Shown here: one piece after another, positions 27,251 through 36,786 of the stretch | How positions within the stretch are numbered: position 1 is the stretch's first letter | Layout: every line of letters begins with the position of its first letter | Assembly: GCF_007997215.1 (NCBI RefSeq) | Contig: NZ_VORW01000022.1 | Coordinates: 1 to 64,000 of the forward strand | Direction of reading: 5' to 3' | DNA from: Algoriphagus aquimarinus | GTDB taxonomy: Bacteria; Bacteroidota; Bacteroidia; Cytophagales; Cyclobacteriaceae | DNA: 64,000 nt | Notes under the pieces: model-generated | Told to the model about the DNA's origin: nothing | Seen by the model: the letters and a program-made list of their open reading frames with translations, nothing else | The model's database searches: none | Made by a program: the position numbers and the translations under genes

Positions 27251-30028
27251 ATGAACCAAGACCCATACCAGATTAAATCTACTCTTAAAACCTCAGAAGG
27301 AGATCATACCTATTGGAGCTTAGAGAAGCTTGAAGCTTCTGGCCATCCGGTAAAGCATTTACCTTTTTCTATCAGGATTTTATTGGAGAATGCGTTAAGG
27401 AGTTTCGATGACTTCGCTATTACCAAGGAACATTTGGAGACCTTACTGAATTGGTCGCCTAATCCTTCGGATAAAGACATTCCTTTTAAGCCTGCTCGAG
27501 TTCTGATGCAGGATTTTACAGGAGTTCCAGCCGTAGTGGATATTGCTTCTTTGAGATCTGAAGCGAAAAGGAAAGGTAAAAATCCAAGCGCTATCAATCC
27601 ATTGATTCCAGTGGACCTAGTGATTGATCACTCAGTACAGGTAGATTACTTTGGAACGAATTATAGCTATCAGCGAAATGTAGAAGTAGAATACGAGCGA
27701 AACTCTGAGCGATACAAATTCCTTAAGTGGGCTCAAAAGACCTTTAATAATTTTTCAGTGGTGCCTCCAGGAATGGGGATTTGCCACCAAGTAAACCTTG
27801 AATACCTAGCTCAAGGAGTAATCAAACGCGATGGTTTAGTTTTTCCAGATACGCTAGTTGGAACAGATTCGCATACACCGATGGTGAATGGTATAGGAGT
27901 AGTTGGTTGGGGAGTGGGAGGAATAGAAGCTGAAGCGGCCATTCTAGGTCAGCCAATCTACTTTATCATGCCAGAGGTAGTTGGCTTAAAATTGACAGGC
28001 AAATTGCCTGCAGGAACGACCGCTACGGATATGGTGCTTACCATTACCGAATTGCTGAGAAGACATAGTGTAGTAGGGAAATTTGTGGAGGTATTCGGGC
28101 CAGGTCTGGATCATCTTTCCGTTCCTGACAGAGCCACCATTTCCAATATGTCTCCGGAATTTGGCTGTACAGTGACTTATTTCCCAATTGATGATCGTAC
28201 ACTTGATTACATGGGTAAGACAAACCGCCCTAAAGATCAGATTAAATTGGTGGAGGATTATTGCAAAGCCAATATGCTATGGAGAAAAGACGAAGATCTG
28301 ATCAACTACAGTTCTGTGGTAGAATTGGATTTGGGAACGGTCGAAGCGACAGTTTCAGGCCCAAAACGTCCGCAGGATAAGATTTTGGTGAGGAATTTCA
28401 AACCAAAATTTGGGGAGTTGTTGGAGTCAATGCATGGTCGTCAATACATTCCAATAGATAAAAGAGAAGAGCTGGGCCGATTCCTTGAAGAAGGAGGAGG
28501 ACAAACAGAAGATCAATCAGGCGTACAAGCACCTGCAGAAACAGAGATCAAAACCATGATTAAAAATGGGTTGAAGACCGTATCTGTAGATCTTCATAAC
28601 GAGAAATTTGAATTGTATGACGGTTCTATCGTCATCGCAGCTATTACATCCTGTACCAATACTTCCAATCCATCGGTAATGCTTGGAGCTGGCTTAGTAG
28701 CTAGGAAAGCACGGGAATTGGGATTGGATGTGAAGCCTTGGGTGAAAACTTCCTTGGCTCCGGGATCGAAAGTGGTAACGGACTATCTGGAAAAGGCAGA
28801 CTTGCTTGAGGACTTAGAAGCCTTGAAATTCCATACCGTCGGTTACGGTTGTACTTCCTGCATTGGCAACTCAGGACCTCTTCCAAGACACATTGCGCAA
28901 GCGGTGGAGGATAATGATCTGGTTGTAGCTTCGGTTCTTTCCGGAAATAGAAACTTTGAAGCCCGTGTGCATCCTCAAGTGAAAATGAACTACCTCATGT
29001 CGCCTATGCTAGTTGTAGTATATGCTCTTGTAGGACGTGTGGATGTGGATTTGTACAATGAGCCGGTGGGCTATGATCCTAATTTGGAACCAGTATATAT
29101 GAAGGATATCTGGCCAACTAATGAGGAAATAGCTGAGGTTGCGAAAAAAGTCCTTACGCCGGATGATTATGAGAAAAGCTACGGCGAGATCTTCGAAGGA
29201 AATGATATCTGGAAAGAATTGCAGTCTGGCGAAGGAGAAATCTATCCTTGGGACGAAAGCAGTACCTACATCAAAGAAGCTCCATTTTTCAAAGGAATTT
29301 CTACCGAGGTGCCAGAACCTAAAAACATTACAAACGCGAGAGTTCTTTTGAAACTGGGTGACTCGATCACTACGGATCATATTTCTCCGGCAGGATCTTT
29401 CCGACCAGATACTCCTGCGGGAAAATACCTGAACGGACGAGGAGTAGAGCGTCCGGACTTTAATTCCTACGGTTCGCGAAGAGGAAATGATGAGGTGATG
29501 GTTCGTGGTACTTTTGCTAATGTTCGTATCAAAAACCAACTCAGTACACAAGAGGGAGGTTTTACAACTTATATTCCTAGCAATGAGGAAATGTCTGTAT
29601 TCGAAGCTTCGGAGAAATATCAGGCAGCACATGTGCCTCTGGTAGTCTTGGCGGGCAAAGAATACGGTTCGGGATCTTCCCGTGACTGGGCAGCAAAAGG
29701 CACAACCTTATTAGGAATCAAAGCTGTGATTGCAGAAAGCTATGAGCGTATTCACCGAAGCAATTTGGTGGGTATGGGCGTCTTGCCACTTCAGTTCTTG
29801 CCAGGAGAAACTGCCGAGAGCTTGGGCTTAACAGGCAAAGAGGAATTCAGCATTGTTGGAATTGAATCAGGATTGACTCCAGGTCAGAAATTCGAGGTAA
29901 TTGTCACTTCTGATTCTCAGGAGAAGAAAATCCAAGTGCTTTCAAGATTGGATTCAGAAGTAGAGATTGCTTACTACAAGCACGGAGGCATTTTGAATTA
30001 CGTGTTGAGGGATTTCTTGAAGGATTAG
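27251..30028 (+). CDS. acnA: aconitate hydratase AcnA
   Basis: The 925-residue TCA-cycle enzyme interconverts citrate and isocitrate. The [4Fe-4S] ligands are C468 (TSCTNTSN), C534 and C537 (GYGCTSCIGNSG). LVGTDSHTPMVNGIGVVGWG and AGKEYGSGSSRDWAAKG are substrate-binding signatures. Its length and domain order (linker then swivelling domain 4) place it in the AcnA/IRP1 type rather than AcnB. It is preceded by a 156-bp gap and stands alone. Confidence 0.97.
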   Translation: MNQDPYQIKSTLKTSEGDHTYWSLEKLEASGHPVKHLPFSIRILLENALRSFDDFAITKEHLETLLNWSPNPSDKDIPFKPARVLMQDFTGVPAVVDIASLRSEAKRKGKNPSAINPLIPVDLVIDHSVQVDYFGTNYSYQRNVEVEYERNSERYKFLKWAQKTFNNFSVVPPGMGICHQVNLEYLAQGVIKRDGLVFPDTLVGTDSHTPMVNGIGVVGWGVGGIEAEAAILGQPIYFIMPEVVGLKLTGKLPAGTTATDMVLTITELLRRHSVVGKFVEVFGPGLDHLSVPDRATISNMSPEFGCTVTYFPIDDRTLDYMGKTNRPKDQIKLVEDYCKANMLWRKDEDLINYSSVVELDLGTVEATVSGPKRPQDKILVRNFKPKFGELLESMHGRQYIPIDKREELGRFLEEGGGQTEDQSGVQAPAETEIKTMIKNGLKTVSVDLHNEKFELYDGSIVIAAITSCTNTSNPSVMLGAGLVARKARELGLDVKPWVKTSLAPGSKVVTDYLEKADLLEDLEALKFHTVGYGCTSCIGNSGPLPRHIAQAVEDNDLVVASVLSGNRNFEARVHPQVKMNYLMSPMLVVVYALVGRVDVDLYNEPVGYDPNLEPVYMKDIWPTNEEIAEVAKKVLTPDDYEKSYGEIFEGNDIWKELQSGEGEIYPWDESSTYIKEAPFFKGISTEVPEPKNITNARVLLKLGDSITTDHISPAGSFRPDTPAGKYLNGRGVERPDFNSYGSRRGNDEVMVRGTFANVRIKNQLSTQEGGFTTYIPSNEEMSVFEASEKYQAAHVPLVVLAGKEYGSGSSRDWAAKGTTLLGIKAVIAESYERIHRSNLVGMGVLPLQFLPGETAESLGLTGKEEFSIVGIESGLTPGQKFEVIVTSDSQEKKIQVLSRLDSEVEIAYYKHGGILNYVLRDFLKD

Positions 30029-30133
30029 GGGAGTTGGGTGTTTGGTGTCGGATGACTGGTGCAGGCTGCGATTGAAGTTGAGCTGTGGTGACGTCATTGC
30101 GAATAAGAAAAATTTAGAATTCACAAAAGAGTG

Positions 30134-30234
30134 ATGACTGTGTCAGGCTGAGCACTTGAGAGACGAGAGTCTCGAAATCGAAGCCCCTTTTATAACAGGT
30201 AAAATTAATGCCCTCGACTCCGCTCGGACTGACC
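30134..30234 (-). repeat. MITE/REP-like intergenic repeat, copy 2
   Basis: This is the reverse-oriented counterpart of 20025-20119. Shared words on the minus strand include CCGAGCGGAGTCGAGGGC and TTCGATTTCGAGACTCTCG. The middle section differs most between the two copies. Confidence 0.8.
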
Positions 30235-30261
30235 GGCGTTTCGTGTCCGCAAATCAATCTG

Positions 30262-30290
30262 TCATTGGTAGGTACAGCCTACCCCAATGA
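30262..30290. repeat. 29-bp palindrome
   Basis: TCATTGG-TAGG and CCTA-CC-CCAATGA form an imperfect hairpin with a 5-nt loop. It lies in the same gap as the MITE-like copy. It has no T tail. Confidence 0.5.
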
Positions 30291-30346
30291 ATCGGGGAAG
30301 CAATCTCATTGCCTATCGTTTCGGTTTTTAATCTAGCCTTTAACTA

Positions 30347-30378
30347 AACAAAACCCGTCAGAAATGGCGGGTTTTGTT
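30347..30378. terminator. terminator between acnA and a convergent gene
   Basis: An 11-bp perfect stem (AACAAAACCCG / CGGGTTTTGTT) with a 10-nt loop. It can serve acnA and the convergent gene ending at 30396. Confidence 0.8.
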
Positions 30379-30395
30379 GGTTATGAATGATTTGT

Positions 30396-31175
30396 TTAAT
30401 TAGAGAAGACTGTCCTGCTGCTGGATAATCTAAATACTGTAGGCATTACAAATACGCCTTCTTTAGGCTCTCCGTAGACATCATAATGAGGATAAAATTG
30501 TGGATCATAGAGCTCAGATAATCGAATTGCTTCTTCATGCAGAATTGATGATGTTTCCTCGGGATCTAAAATTTCGCGACTCTTTACTTTCCCGTTTACA
30601 TCTATTTGGTGAAGCAATTTCACAACTCCTTGCTCTCCTCTTAGCCTTGCTTGTGAGGGGTATTTTAAATTTTGTATATAAAAGTCGTTACGATCTTTTA
30701 CAGTGAATTTGGGAGTTAATGTAAGAGGGTCGTATTCCGTAATTAATGGTTCTTTCATATCTTTTCCTAAGAGTTTGTAGGTCTTTTCCCCATCAAATTC
30801 TAAGGATGACACCTGTTCTCCACTCTTAAAGTAGTAGCTGAAAAATTTGCCATTATCTAAATTCAAGTACTTGATACTCTTTCTGTTTTGGGTAGTGTCA
30901 AATCGCTCTTCTACAAGTTCATTATAGCCTAATTCTTCATTGAAGCTAACTTTGGAACTTTGGAGCATTCTGTTTTGAAGGTCATAGATCTTCTCGATTC
31001 TGGAACTATCCTTTCCCATAGTTGAGATTCTATTATAAGCATGCAATGAATCCTGCCCTTCTGTTAATATTCGATAAAATCTATCAAGCTTTGTTATCTC
31101 CCTGCCTTGAGCAAATAGGCTTAAGCTTATGCAGGAGCTGAGGACGATAAGAAGTAGAGTGGTTTTTAATCTCAC
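30396..31175 (-). CDS. secreted protein with TonB C-terminal-like domain, copy A
   Basis: The 259-residue protein has a signal peptide (hydrophobic 5-22, ending LFAQ). The middle is beta-rich with IEKIYDLQNRMLQSSK and DNGKFFSYYF. The last 90 residues carry the TonB-C-like pattern LKYPSQARLRGEQGVV followed by a VNGKVKSREI turn. There is no N-terminal membrane anchor or proline-rich linker, so it is not a classical TonB energy transducer. A tandem paralog lies 64 bp upstream. Role unknown. Confidence 0.7.
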   Translation of the reverse strand: MRLKTTLLLIVLSSCISLSLFAQGREITKLDRFYRILTEGQDSLHAYNRISTMGKDSSRIEKIYDLQNRMLQSSKVSFNEELGYNELVEERFDTTQNRKSIKYLNLDNGKFFSYYFKSGEQVSSLEFDGEKTYKLLGKDMKEPLITEYDPLTLTPKFTVKDRNDFYIQNLKYPSQARLRGEQGVVKLLHQIDVNGKVKSREILDPEETSSILHEEAIRLSELYDPQFYPHYDVYGEPKEGVFVMPTVFRLSSSRTVFSN

Positions 31176-31239
31176 TGGAAACTAATTAAGGTGGTTGAAA
31201 TTATAAACTAATAATTTACCTGGAAAAATGATATTCTTG

Positions 31240-32016
31240 CTAGCTTAATTTAAACCTGATAGGAATTTTAAATGTACCTGCTACGGGCTCTCCAAATATT
31301 CCATAAGCTGGATTAAATTGGGGGTCGAATTTTTTAATCACTCTTATTGCTTCTTTGGATAAGGATGGATGAATTGAATCCTCATTTTCACAATGATAAC
31401 TTATTACTTCACCATTTTTATTTACTTCGATCGCAACTATTGCAGTACCTGTTTCCCTTTCAGAACGCGCCTGACTGGGATATTGCAGGGTTTGGGAAAG
31501 AAACTTAAAAAACTCCTCTTGCTCAAAAGAAGGGGAAGGATCCATTGGATTGGTCGGGCCTATAGCAATTGGCGTTTCTGATTTTCCCATATAGAGTTTA
31601 TAGTTTTCTCCATTACTTTCTCCTTTTGTAAACTCTAACCTTGTAACCACCTTCTCCTCATCCAAGTAAACCCTGACAAAACTCCCATTATCCACATTTT
31701 TAATTTCACTGGAAATTAAATTCTGGAGCGTGTCATAGCTGGAAATAATTGCCTCATTGTATCCCAACTCCTCGTTGTATTTCTCTTTGGTCTGACTAAT
31801 TAGTCGGTTTTTGAGATCGTATATTTTGGAAATGGATGAGCTGTCTTTTCCTGTTGTTATAATCTGATTGTATTTATGTGTTCCAAAGTTTTCATTAAGA
31901 ACAGGAGTCATACCTCCGTCTAATTTGATGATTACCCTTTCTTGAGCGATAAGGCATTGCGCCACTATGGACGTGAAAAAGAATAAGCTAATTAGCACTT
32001 TACACTTGAAAACCAT
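31240..32016 (-). CDS. secreted protein with TonB C-terminal-like domain, copy B
   Basis: The 258-residue paralog of the downstream gene has a signal peptide (ending CLIAQ). It shares ISKIYDLKNRLISQTK, NEELGYNEA and a C-terminal LQYPSQARSERETGTA with VNKNGEVISYH. Both copies end in a short F-x-x-P-x-x-F/V-R strand. The pair looks like a tandem duplication that has diverged. Such domains are widespread in Bacteroidota and may mediate protein contacts in the periplasm; this is inference. Confidence 0.7.
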   Translation of the reverse strand: MVFKCKVLISLFFFTSIVAQCLIAQERVIIKLDGGMTPVLNENFGTHKYNQIITTGKDSSSISKIYDLKNRLISQTKEKYNEELGYNEAIISSYDTLQNLISSEIKNVDNGSFVRVYLDEEKVVTRLEFTKGESNGENYKLYMGKSETPIAIGPTNPMDPSPSFEQEEFFKFLSQTLQYPSQARSERETGTAIVAIEVNKNGEVISYHCENEDSIHPSLSKEAIRVIKKFDPQFNPAYGIFGEPVAGTFKIPIRFKLS

Positions 32017-32150
32017 GATTGGAGCCTAGATTGTATGTTTCTCGAAACTAACTAATCTTTTTATAATTTGAAATCATTTTCTGTATTCTAGCATTCAAGA
32101 ATGCAGATAGGCAAGTAGTATAAAAGCCTTTTATCCCAGAAGATAAACCT

Positions 32151-32158
32151 TAATTTTG
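32151..32158 (+). promoter_or_regulatory. -7 promoter box of pgi
   Basis: TAATTTTG matches TAnnTTTG and lies 27 bp before the pgi ATG. A convincing -33 box is not seen. Confidence 0.45.
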
Positions 32159-32185
32159 TGACTCATTCCTATTAAATAAGAACCA

Positions 32186-33832
32186 ATGAACGCAATTAAT
32201 CCAACCACCACACCTGCCTGGGCAAGATTACAGCAACTTGCTGAAGATAATAAAGACATGACCATACTTTCTCAATTCGATGAGCGGGAGCGCTTTGATA
32301 GATTGAGCATTACGATGGAAGATATTCTGGTGGATTTTTCTAAAAATAGGCTGAATCCTGATATTCTGGATGCACTTTTTGATCTGGCACGTGAGTGCAA
32401 ACTGCATGTGGCGATAGAAGATATGTTTACAGGAAAGCCTATTAATGTCACCGAGGGAAGAGCTGTATTGCATACCGCGCTTAGAAATCCGGCTAATGAA
32501 TCAGTCTATCTGGATGGACATAATATCATGGAAGATATCTCTGCTGTCTTGAAAAAGATGAAGACTTTCGCAGACAAAATTCAAAATAAAGAGTGGGTAG
32601 GCTATACTGGAAAACCAATTAAATCGCTGGTAAATATCGGTATCGGTGGATCTGATCTTGGTCCGGTGATGGTGACTGAGGCCTTGAAGCCATTTAAGAA
32701 TCCAGATATCGAGTGCTATTTCGTATCGAATGTGGATGGAACGCATATAGCAGAGACCTTGAAGAAAGTAGATCCTGAGACGACTTTGTTCTTTATCGCC
32801 TCCAAGACTTTCACTACGCAAGAAACTATGACTAATGCGCATTCAGCGCGTGATTGGTTTTTGGAGCATGCGAAAATTGATTCAGCCGTAGCCAAGCATT
32901 TCGTAGCGCTATCTACCAATGCCAAGTCGGTAGCCGAATTTGGAATTGATACCGCAAATATGTTTGAGTTCTGGGATTGGGTAGGGGGAAGATATTCTCT
33001 TTGGTCTGCAATTGGTTTGCCGATTGCCTGTACCATCGGTTTTGACAATTTTGAGAAATTGCTGAAAGGTGCTCATGCGATGGATAATCACTTCCGTCAT
33101 ACTCAGTTTGATAGAAATATCCCGGTTGTATTGGCGATGATTGGTATCTGGAATACCAATTTCCTTGGAGCAAGTTCTGAGGCAATCCTTCCATACGATC
33201 AGTACATGCATAGATTTGCAGCCTATTTCCAGCAGGGAAATATGGAAAGCAATGGCAAGTATGTGAGTCGCTCAGGAGAAAAGGTGAATTATACTACTGG
33301 CCCGATTATCTGGGGTGAACCCGGTACCAACGGTCAGCATGCTTTTTATCAATTGATTCATCAGGGCACGCATTTGATCCCTTGTGATTTCATCGCTCCG
33401 GCGATTTCTCATAATCCTATCGGAGATCATCATCAGAAGTTGCTTTCCAACTTCTTTGCCCAGACAGAAGCCTTGATGAAAGGAAAGTCTCTGGAAGATG
33501 TGAAAGTAGAAATGAAAGCTGCGGGTAAGTCTGCTGAGCAAATTCAAGAAATCGCTCCGCATAGAGTTTTCGAAGGCAACCGACCTACAAATTCAATTTT
33601 GGTAAAGGAAATCACTCCTTATACGTTGGGTGCATTGATCGCGATGTATGAGCACAAAATCTTCGTGCAGGGCGTGGTTTGGGATATATTCAGCTTTGAT
33701 CAGTGGGGAGTAGAGCTAGGGAAAGTTTTGGCATCTGGCATTCTTCCTGAGCTTCATGGAGACGAAGAAATCACTGCTCACGATGGATCTACGAATGGCT
33801 TGATCAATGCCTATAAAAAAATGAGGAAATGA
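32186..33832 (+). CDS. pgi: glucose-6-phosphate isomerase
   Basis: The 548-residue glycolytic enzyme interconverts glucose-6-phosphate and fructose-6-phosphate. Signatures are NIGIGGSDLGPVM near residue 152, VGGRYSLWSAIGLP near residue 267, GEPGTNGQHAFYQLIHQGT near residue 377 (catalytic Glu and His region), and the C-terminal Lys region SFDQWGVELGK. The length is that of the E. coli-type enzyme. It stands alone, with its own promoter box and terminator. Confidence 0.97.
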   Translation: MNAINPTTTPAWARLQQLAEDNKDMTILSQFDERERFDRLSITMEDILVDFSKNRLNPDILDALFDLARECKLHVAIEDMFTGKPINVTEGRAVLHTALRNPANESVYLDGHNIMEDISAVLKKMKTFADKIQNKEWVGYTGKPIKSLVNIGIGGSDLGPVMVTEALKPFKNPDIECYFVSNVDGTHIAETLKKVDPETTLFFIASKTFTTQETMTNAHSARDWFLEHAKIDSAVAKHFVALSTNAKSVAEFGIDTANMFEFWDWVGGRYSLWSAIGLPIACTIGFDNFEKLLKGAHAMDNHFRHTQFDRNIPVVLAMIGIWNTNFLGASSEAILPYDQYMHRFAAYFQQGNMESNGKYVSRSGEKVNYTTGPIIWGEPGTNGQHAFYQLIHQGTHLIPCDFIAPAISHNPIGDHHQKLLSNFFAQTEALMKGKSLEDVKVEMKAAGKSAEQIQEIAPHRVFEGNRPTNSILVKEITPYTLGALIAMYEHKIFVQGVVWDIFSFDQWGVELGKVLASGILPELHGDEEITAHDGSTNGLINAYKKMRK

Positions 33833-33972
33833 TTTTTTTAACCGCGGAGCTTTCGCAGAGAACTCAGTAATTCCTGTTATCCTTCTTTTCCAGAAGCTGG
33901 ACTAGATTAATCAGAGAGTGGGGCGATCGTAAATGTCGGCGAAGTAAGTGTCTCCACTAACCGAACAAAACA

Positions 33973-34006
33973 AAATCCCGATTCTGCAAAGAGTCGGGAT
34001 TTCGTT
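33973..34006 (+). terminator. terminator downstream of pgi
   Basis: A stem of about 12 bp (AAATCCCGATTC / GAGTCGGGATTT, one G-T pair) with a 6-nt loop is followed by CGTTTTT. It lies 140 bp after pgi. Confidence 0.75.
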
Positions 34007-34391
34007 TTTGGTACAGCTTTGGTGTACAGAGAACCACTAAATCGTTAGCGGGTTGCCTTATCAATTATTCTCGCAGCCGTGGTCTGTGTACCCACAGCCC
34101 GCTAATGTCGAAGTATTATGTGTCCCCACAGCCCACTAGTTTTCTTTGTAATAATTCCTGTCGGTGAAGACACAGACCGGGGGAGGGGATTGCCGGTTGA
34201 TTACTTTATCAATCATTCTCCATTTCTAACTTCCAATTACATAACGTTTCAGTTTCCCCGATTTTAATAAACTTGTTTTTTGGAGTTTCAAACGAGCTAG
34301 AATCTTGTTCGCATTTTCCTGTTTTTATGTTAGAAGGCACGTATTTATTCAGCCTTTAAAACGTGATTTTCAGCTGTTATATGACACAAAA
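34007..34391. other. intergenic region with short repeated words
   Basis: No gene is supported here. The word GTGTnCCCACAGCCCnCTA occurs twice (near 34097 and 34122), with a weaker match near 33953. TTnCnTTATCAATnATTCTC also occurs twice (near 34056 and 34203). These look like remnants of dispersed intergenic repeats. Confidence 0.4.
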
Positions 34392-34425
34392 AAAAACCGC
34401 TCCGAAATTAATCGAAGCGGTTTTT
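34392..34425. terminator. terminator of sucD
   Basis: The stem AAAAACCGCTCCG / CGAAGCGGTTTTT has one mismatch. On the minus strand it ends in a T run, 38 bp after the sucD stop. Confidence 0.8.
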
Positions 34426-34462
34426 AAACACCCGACATCTAGCATCGGGCATCTAACAATTA

Positions 34463-35344
34463 TTACGCATTCACGCCCAAGACTTTTGCCATGGTAGCTC
34501 CGATCTCCGCTGGAGAATCTACTACGTGAATTCCATTTTCTCTCATGATTCTCATTTTGGCAGCAGCAGTATCATCAGCTCCGCCGATGATAGCACCAGC
34601 GTGACCCATTCTACGTCCAGCAGGAGCAGTTTGACCAGCGATGAAACCTACTACAGGCTTTTTGTTGCCAGTTTCTTTGATCCACTTAGCTGCTTCAGCT
34701 TCATAGTTACCACCGATCTCACCGATCATCACGATCGCGTCAGTATCTGGGTCTTCCATTAGCAATTGTACAGCTTGCTTCGTAGATGTTCCGATGATAG
34801 GATCTCCACCGATTCCGATCGCAGTAGAAACTCCCAAGCCAGCTTTAGCTACTTGATCAGCTGCTTCGTAAGTCAAAGTTCCTGACTTCGATACGATACC
34901 TATTCTGCCTTTTTTGAAGACGAAACCTGGCATGATACCAACCTTAGCTTCACCTGGAGTGATTACTCCTGGGCAGTTAGGGCCAATAAGCGTTGCACCT
35001 CTTTCGATAATATATGGCTTAGCTTTCATCATATCAGCTACAGGAATACCTTCAGTGATAGCGATGATTACTTTGATGCCAGCATCAGCAGCTTCCATGA
35101 TCGCGTCAGCAGCAAAAGCCGGTGGTACGAAAATGATAGATGTGTCTGCACCAGTTTTTTGAACTGCTTCTTCTACAGAATTGAAAACAGGCTTCTCCAA
35201 ATGAGTCGAGCCTCCCTTGCCAGGAGTTACACCGCCGACTACGTTAGTACCGTATTCGATCATTTGCTGTGCGTGGAAAGAACCTTCAGACCCGGTGAAA
35301 CCTTGTACGATCACCTTGGAATTTTTATTTACTAGTACACTCAT
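34463..35344 (-). CDS. sucD: succinyl-CoA synthetase alpha subunit
   Basis: The protein is 293 residues from the ATG at 35344 (MSVLVNKNSKVIVQG). It forms succinyl-CoA with SucC, which is not in this window. The CoA-binding domain has VIVQGFTGSEG and GPNCPGVITPGEAKVG. The phosphorylated histidine is H248 in RRMGHAGAIIGG. The frame is open 24 nt further to a TTG, but that codon overlaps a -7 promoter box, so the ATG is preferred. Confidence 0.96.
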   Translation of the reverse strand: MSVLVNKNSKVIVQGFTGSEGSFHAQQMIEYGTNVVGGVTPGKGGSTHLEKPVFNSVEEAVQKTGADTSIIFVPPAFAADAIMEAADAGIKVIIAITEGIPVADMMKAKPYIIERGATLIGPNCPGVITPGEAKVGIMPGFVFKKGRIGIVSKSGTLTYEAADQVAKAGLGVSTAIGIGGDPIIGTSTKQAVQLLMEDPDTDAIVMIGEIGGNYEAEAAKWIKETGNKKPVVGFIAGQTAPAGRRMGHAGAIIGGADDTAAAKMRIMRENGIHVVDSPAEIGATMAKVLGVNA

Positions 35345-35367
35345 GATGCGATTTCTATAGTTTGGCA

Positions 35368-35375
35368 CAAAAATA
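35368..35375 (-). promoter_or_regulatory. -7 promoter box of sucD
   Basis: TATTTTTG on the minus strand matches TAnnTTTG, 23 bp before the sucD ATG. Confidence 0.45.
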
Positions 35376-35608
35376 TAATAAACCCACCACCCACAAAAGA
35401 AAAGAAGAACAATATGCTGGGAATTCGACTATTCTTTGATAATGACTGCATTCTCATGAAGGGCGGTCGATGAAAATAGGAGGACAGGAAATATTCCTAA
35501 GGATCATCTTTCATCCCATTTGTAAAGCAAATGACCTATTTCTATTTACCAGATGCATATTTTTTATATTTTCGACTATAATTAGATTTATCACATTCAT
35601 TTTGATCT

Positions 35609-36784
35609 ATGTTTAGCCTTAAAATTCTCATCGTTGAAGATGACGCAGTGTCAGCACTTTTGCTTCAGCGAGCACTCGAGAAAAACAGACACGAAATTCT
35701 TGGAATAGCAGATTCTGGAGAAAAAGCTCTTGAGATTTTGTCTGAAAATTACGCCGATATGGTGATGATGGATATCAATTTGTCTGGTGAATTGGACGGG
35801 ATAAAAACCACCGAAATCATCAATGAAAAATATGATATTCCCGTGGTTTACCTGAGTGCAAGTTCTGATGCTGAGACACTTAACAAAGTGGTTGGTACCA
35901 ATCCTAGCGCTTACGTCATCAAACCATTCAATATCCGAGAGCTGAATATGGTGATCGAATTGGCGATCTATAAAGACCGTAAGGAAAAAGAACTACAAAA
36001 GCTCAATAATGAGCTCGAAGAAAAAGTAGAGCAGCGTACAATTGAGCTGTATAATGCCAATAGAGAACTTACCAAAGCGCTGGAAAAGGAGCGGGAAATC
36101 AATGAATTGAAGTCTAGAATTGTATTGAATGTCTCTCATGGATTCAAAACGCCTTTGACTTCTATCTTGAGCTCAGCCCAATTGCTTCAGATCTATGCAG
36201 AAAAAGATCATCCTTTCAAGCCGAAGATTACAAAGCATGCTTTCAAGATCGAGAATTCTGTGAGAGCATTGAATAATCTTCTTACTAGCGTGTTGTTTTT
36301 TGGTAAAGCTGATGCCGACAAGATTGAGTATAAACCTAAAAAGATGTTTTTGGGAGCTTTTGTCAAAGAGGTGCTGGATACGGTAAGGGCAGGAATGGAA
36401 AATGATGTGTTAATCAAATCTGAATTGATCAATCTGCCAAAGGTAATTACTTCGGATAGCGAGCTTTTGTATCAGATTTTCGAAAACCTTCTATCCAACA
36501 GTGTGAAATATTCTAAGGACGGACAAGAAGTGAATTTCAAGCTGGAATTTAAGGATAGCAAGCTGTTTGGAGTAGTTCAGGATTCCGGCATAGGTATTCC
36601 AGTTTCAGAGCAGAGCCAGCTTTTTGATCGTTTTTTCCGGGCAAAAAATGTAGGAATAGTAGAGGGCTCTGGATTAGGCCTTTCTATAGCGAAGAAATGT
36701 ATGGACGTATTGAAGGGAGAAATCACCTTTGAAAGTAGCTCTAAAAATGGCACCACATTTAGAGTAGAAATCCCTGTACGTTAA
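35609..36784 (+). CDS. response regulator-histidine kinase hybrid
   Basis: The 391-residue soluble protein has an N-terminal receiver domain (about 1-122; phosphoacceptor D55 in MVMMDINLSGELDG). A coiled coil (about 125-165) leads to a HisKA helix with H177 in LNVSHGFKTPL, then an HATPase domain with ENLLSNSVKYSKDG, QDSGIGIP and GSGLGLSIAKK. The residue after the phosphoacceptor His is Gly, where most HisKA kinases have Glu. With no membrane segment, it acts in the cytoplasm. An ABC module starts 2 bp downstream and may share its transcript. Confidence 0.9.
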   Translation: MFSLKILIVEDDAVSALLLQRALEKNRHEILGIADSGEKALEILSENYADMVMMDINLSGELDGIKTTEIINEKYDIPVVYLSASSDAETLNKVVGTNPSAYVIKPFNIRELNMVIELAIYKDRKEKELQKLNNELEEKVEQRTIELYNANRELTKALEKEREINELKSRIVLNVSHGFKTPLTSILSSAQLLQIYAEKDHPFKPKITKHAFKIENSVRALNNLLTSVLFFGKADADKIEYKPKKMFLGAFVKEVLDTVRAGMENDVLIKSELINLPKVITSDSELLYQIFENLLSNSVKYSKDGQEVNFKLEFKDSKLFGVVQDSGIGIPVSEQSQLFDRFFRAKNVGIVEGSGLGLSIAKKCMDVLKGEITFESSSKNGTTFRVEIPVR

Positions 36785-36786
36785 TT

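Noticed and set aside
35345..35368. Longer SucD starting at TTG
   Set aside because: The upstream codons overlap a TAnnTTTG promoter box, and SucD proteins normally begin at MSVLVN-like sequence.
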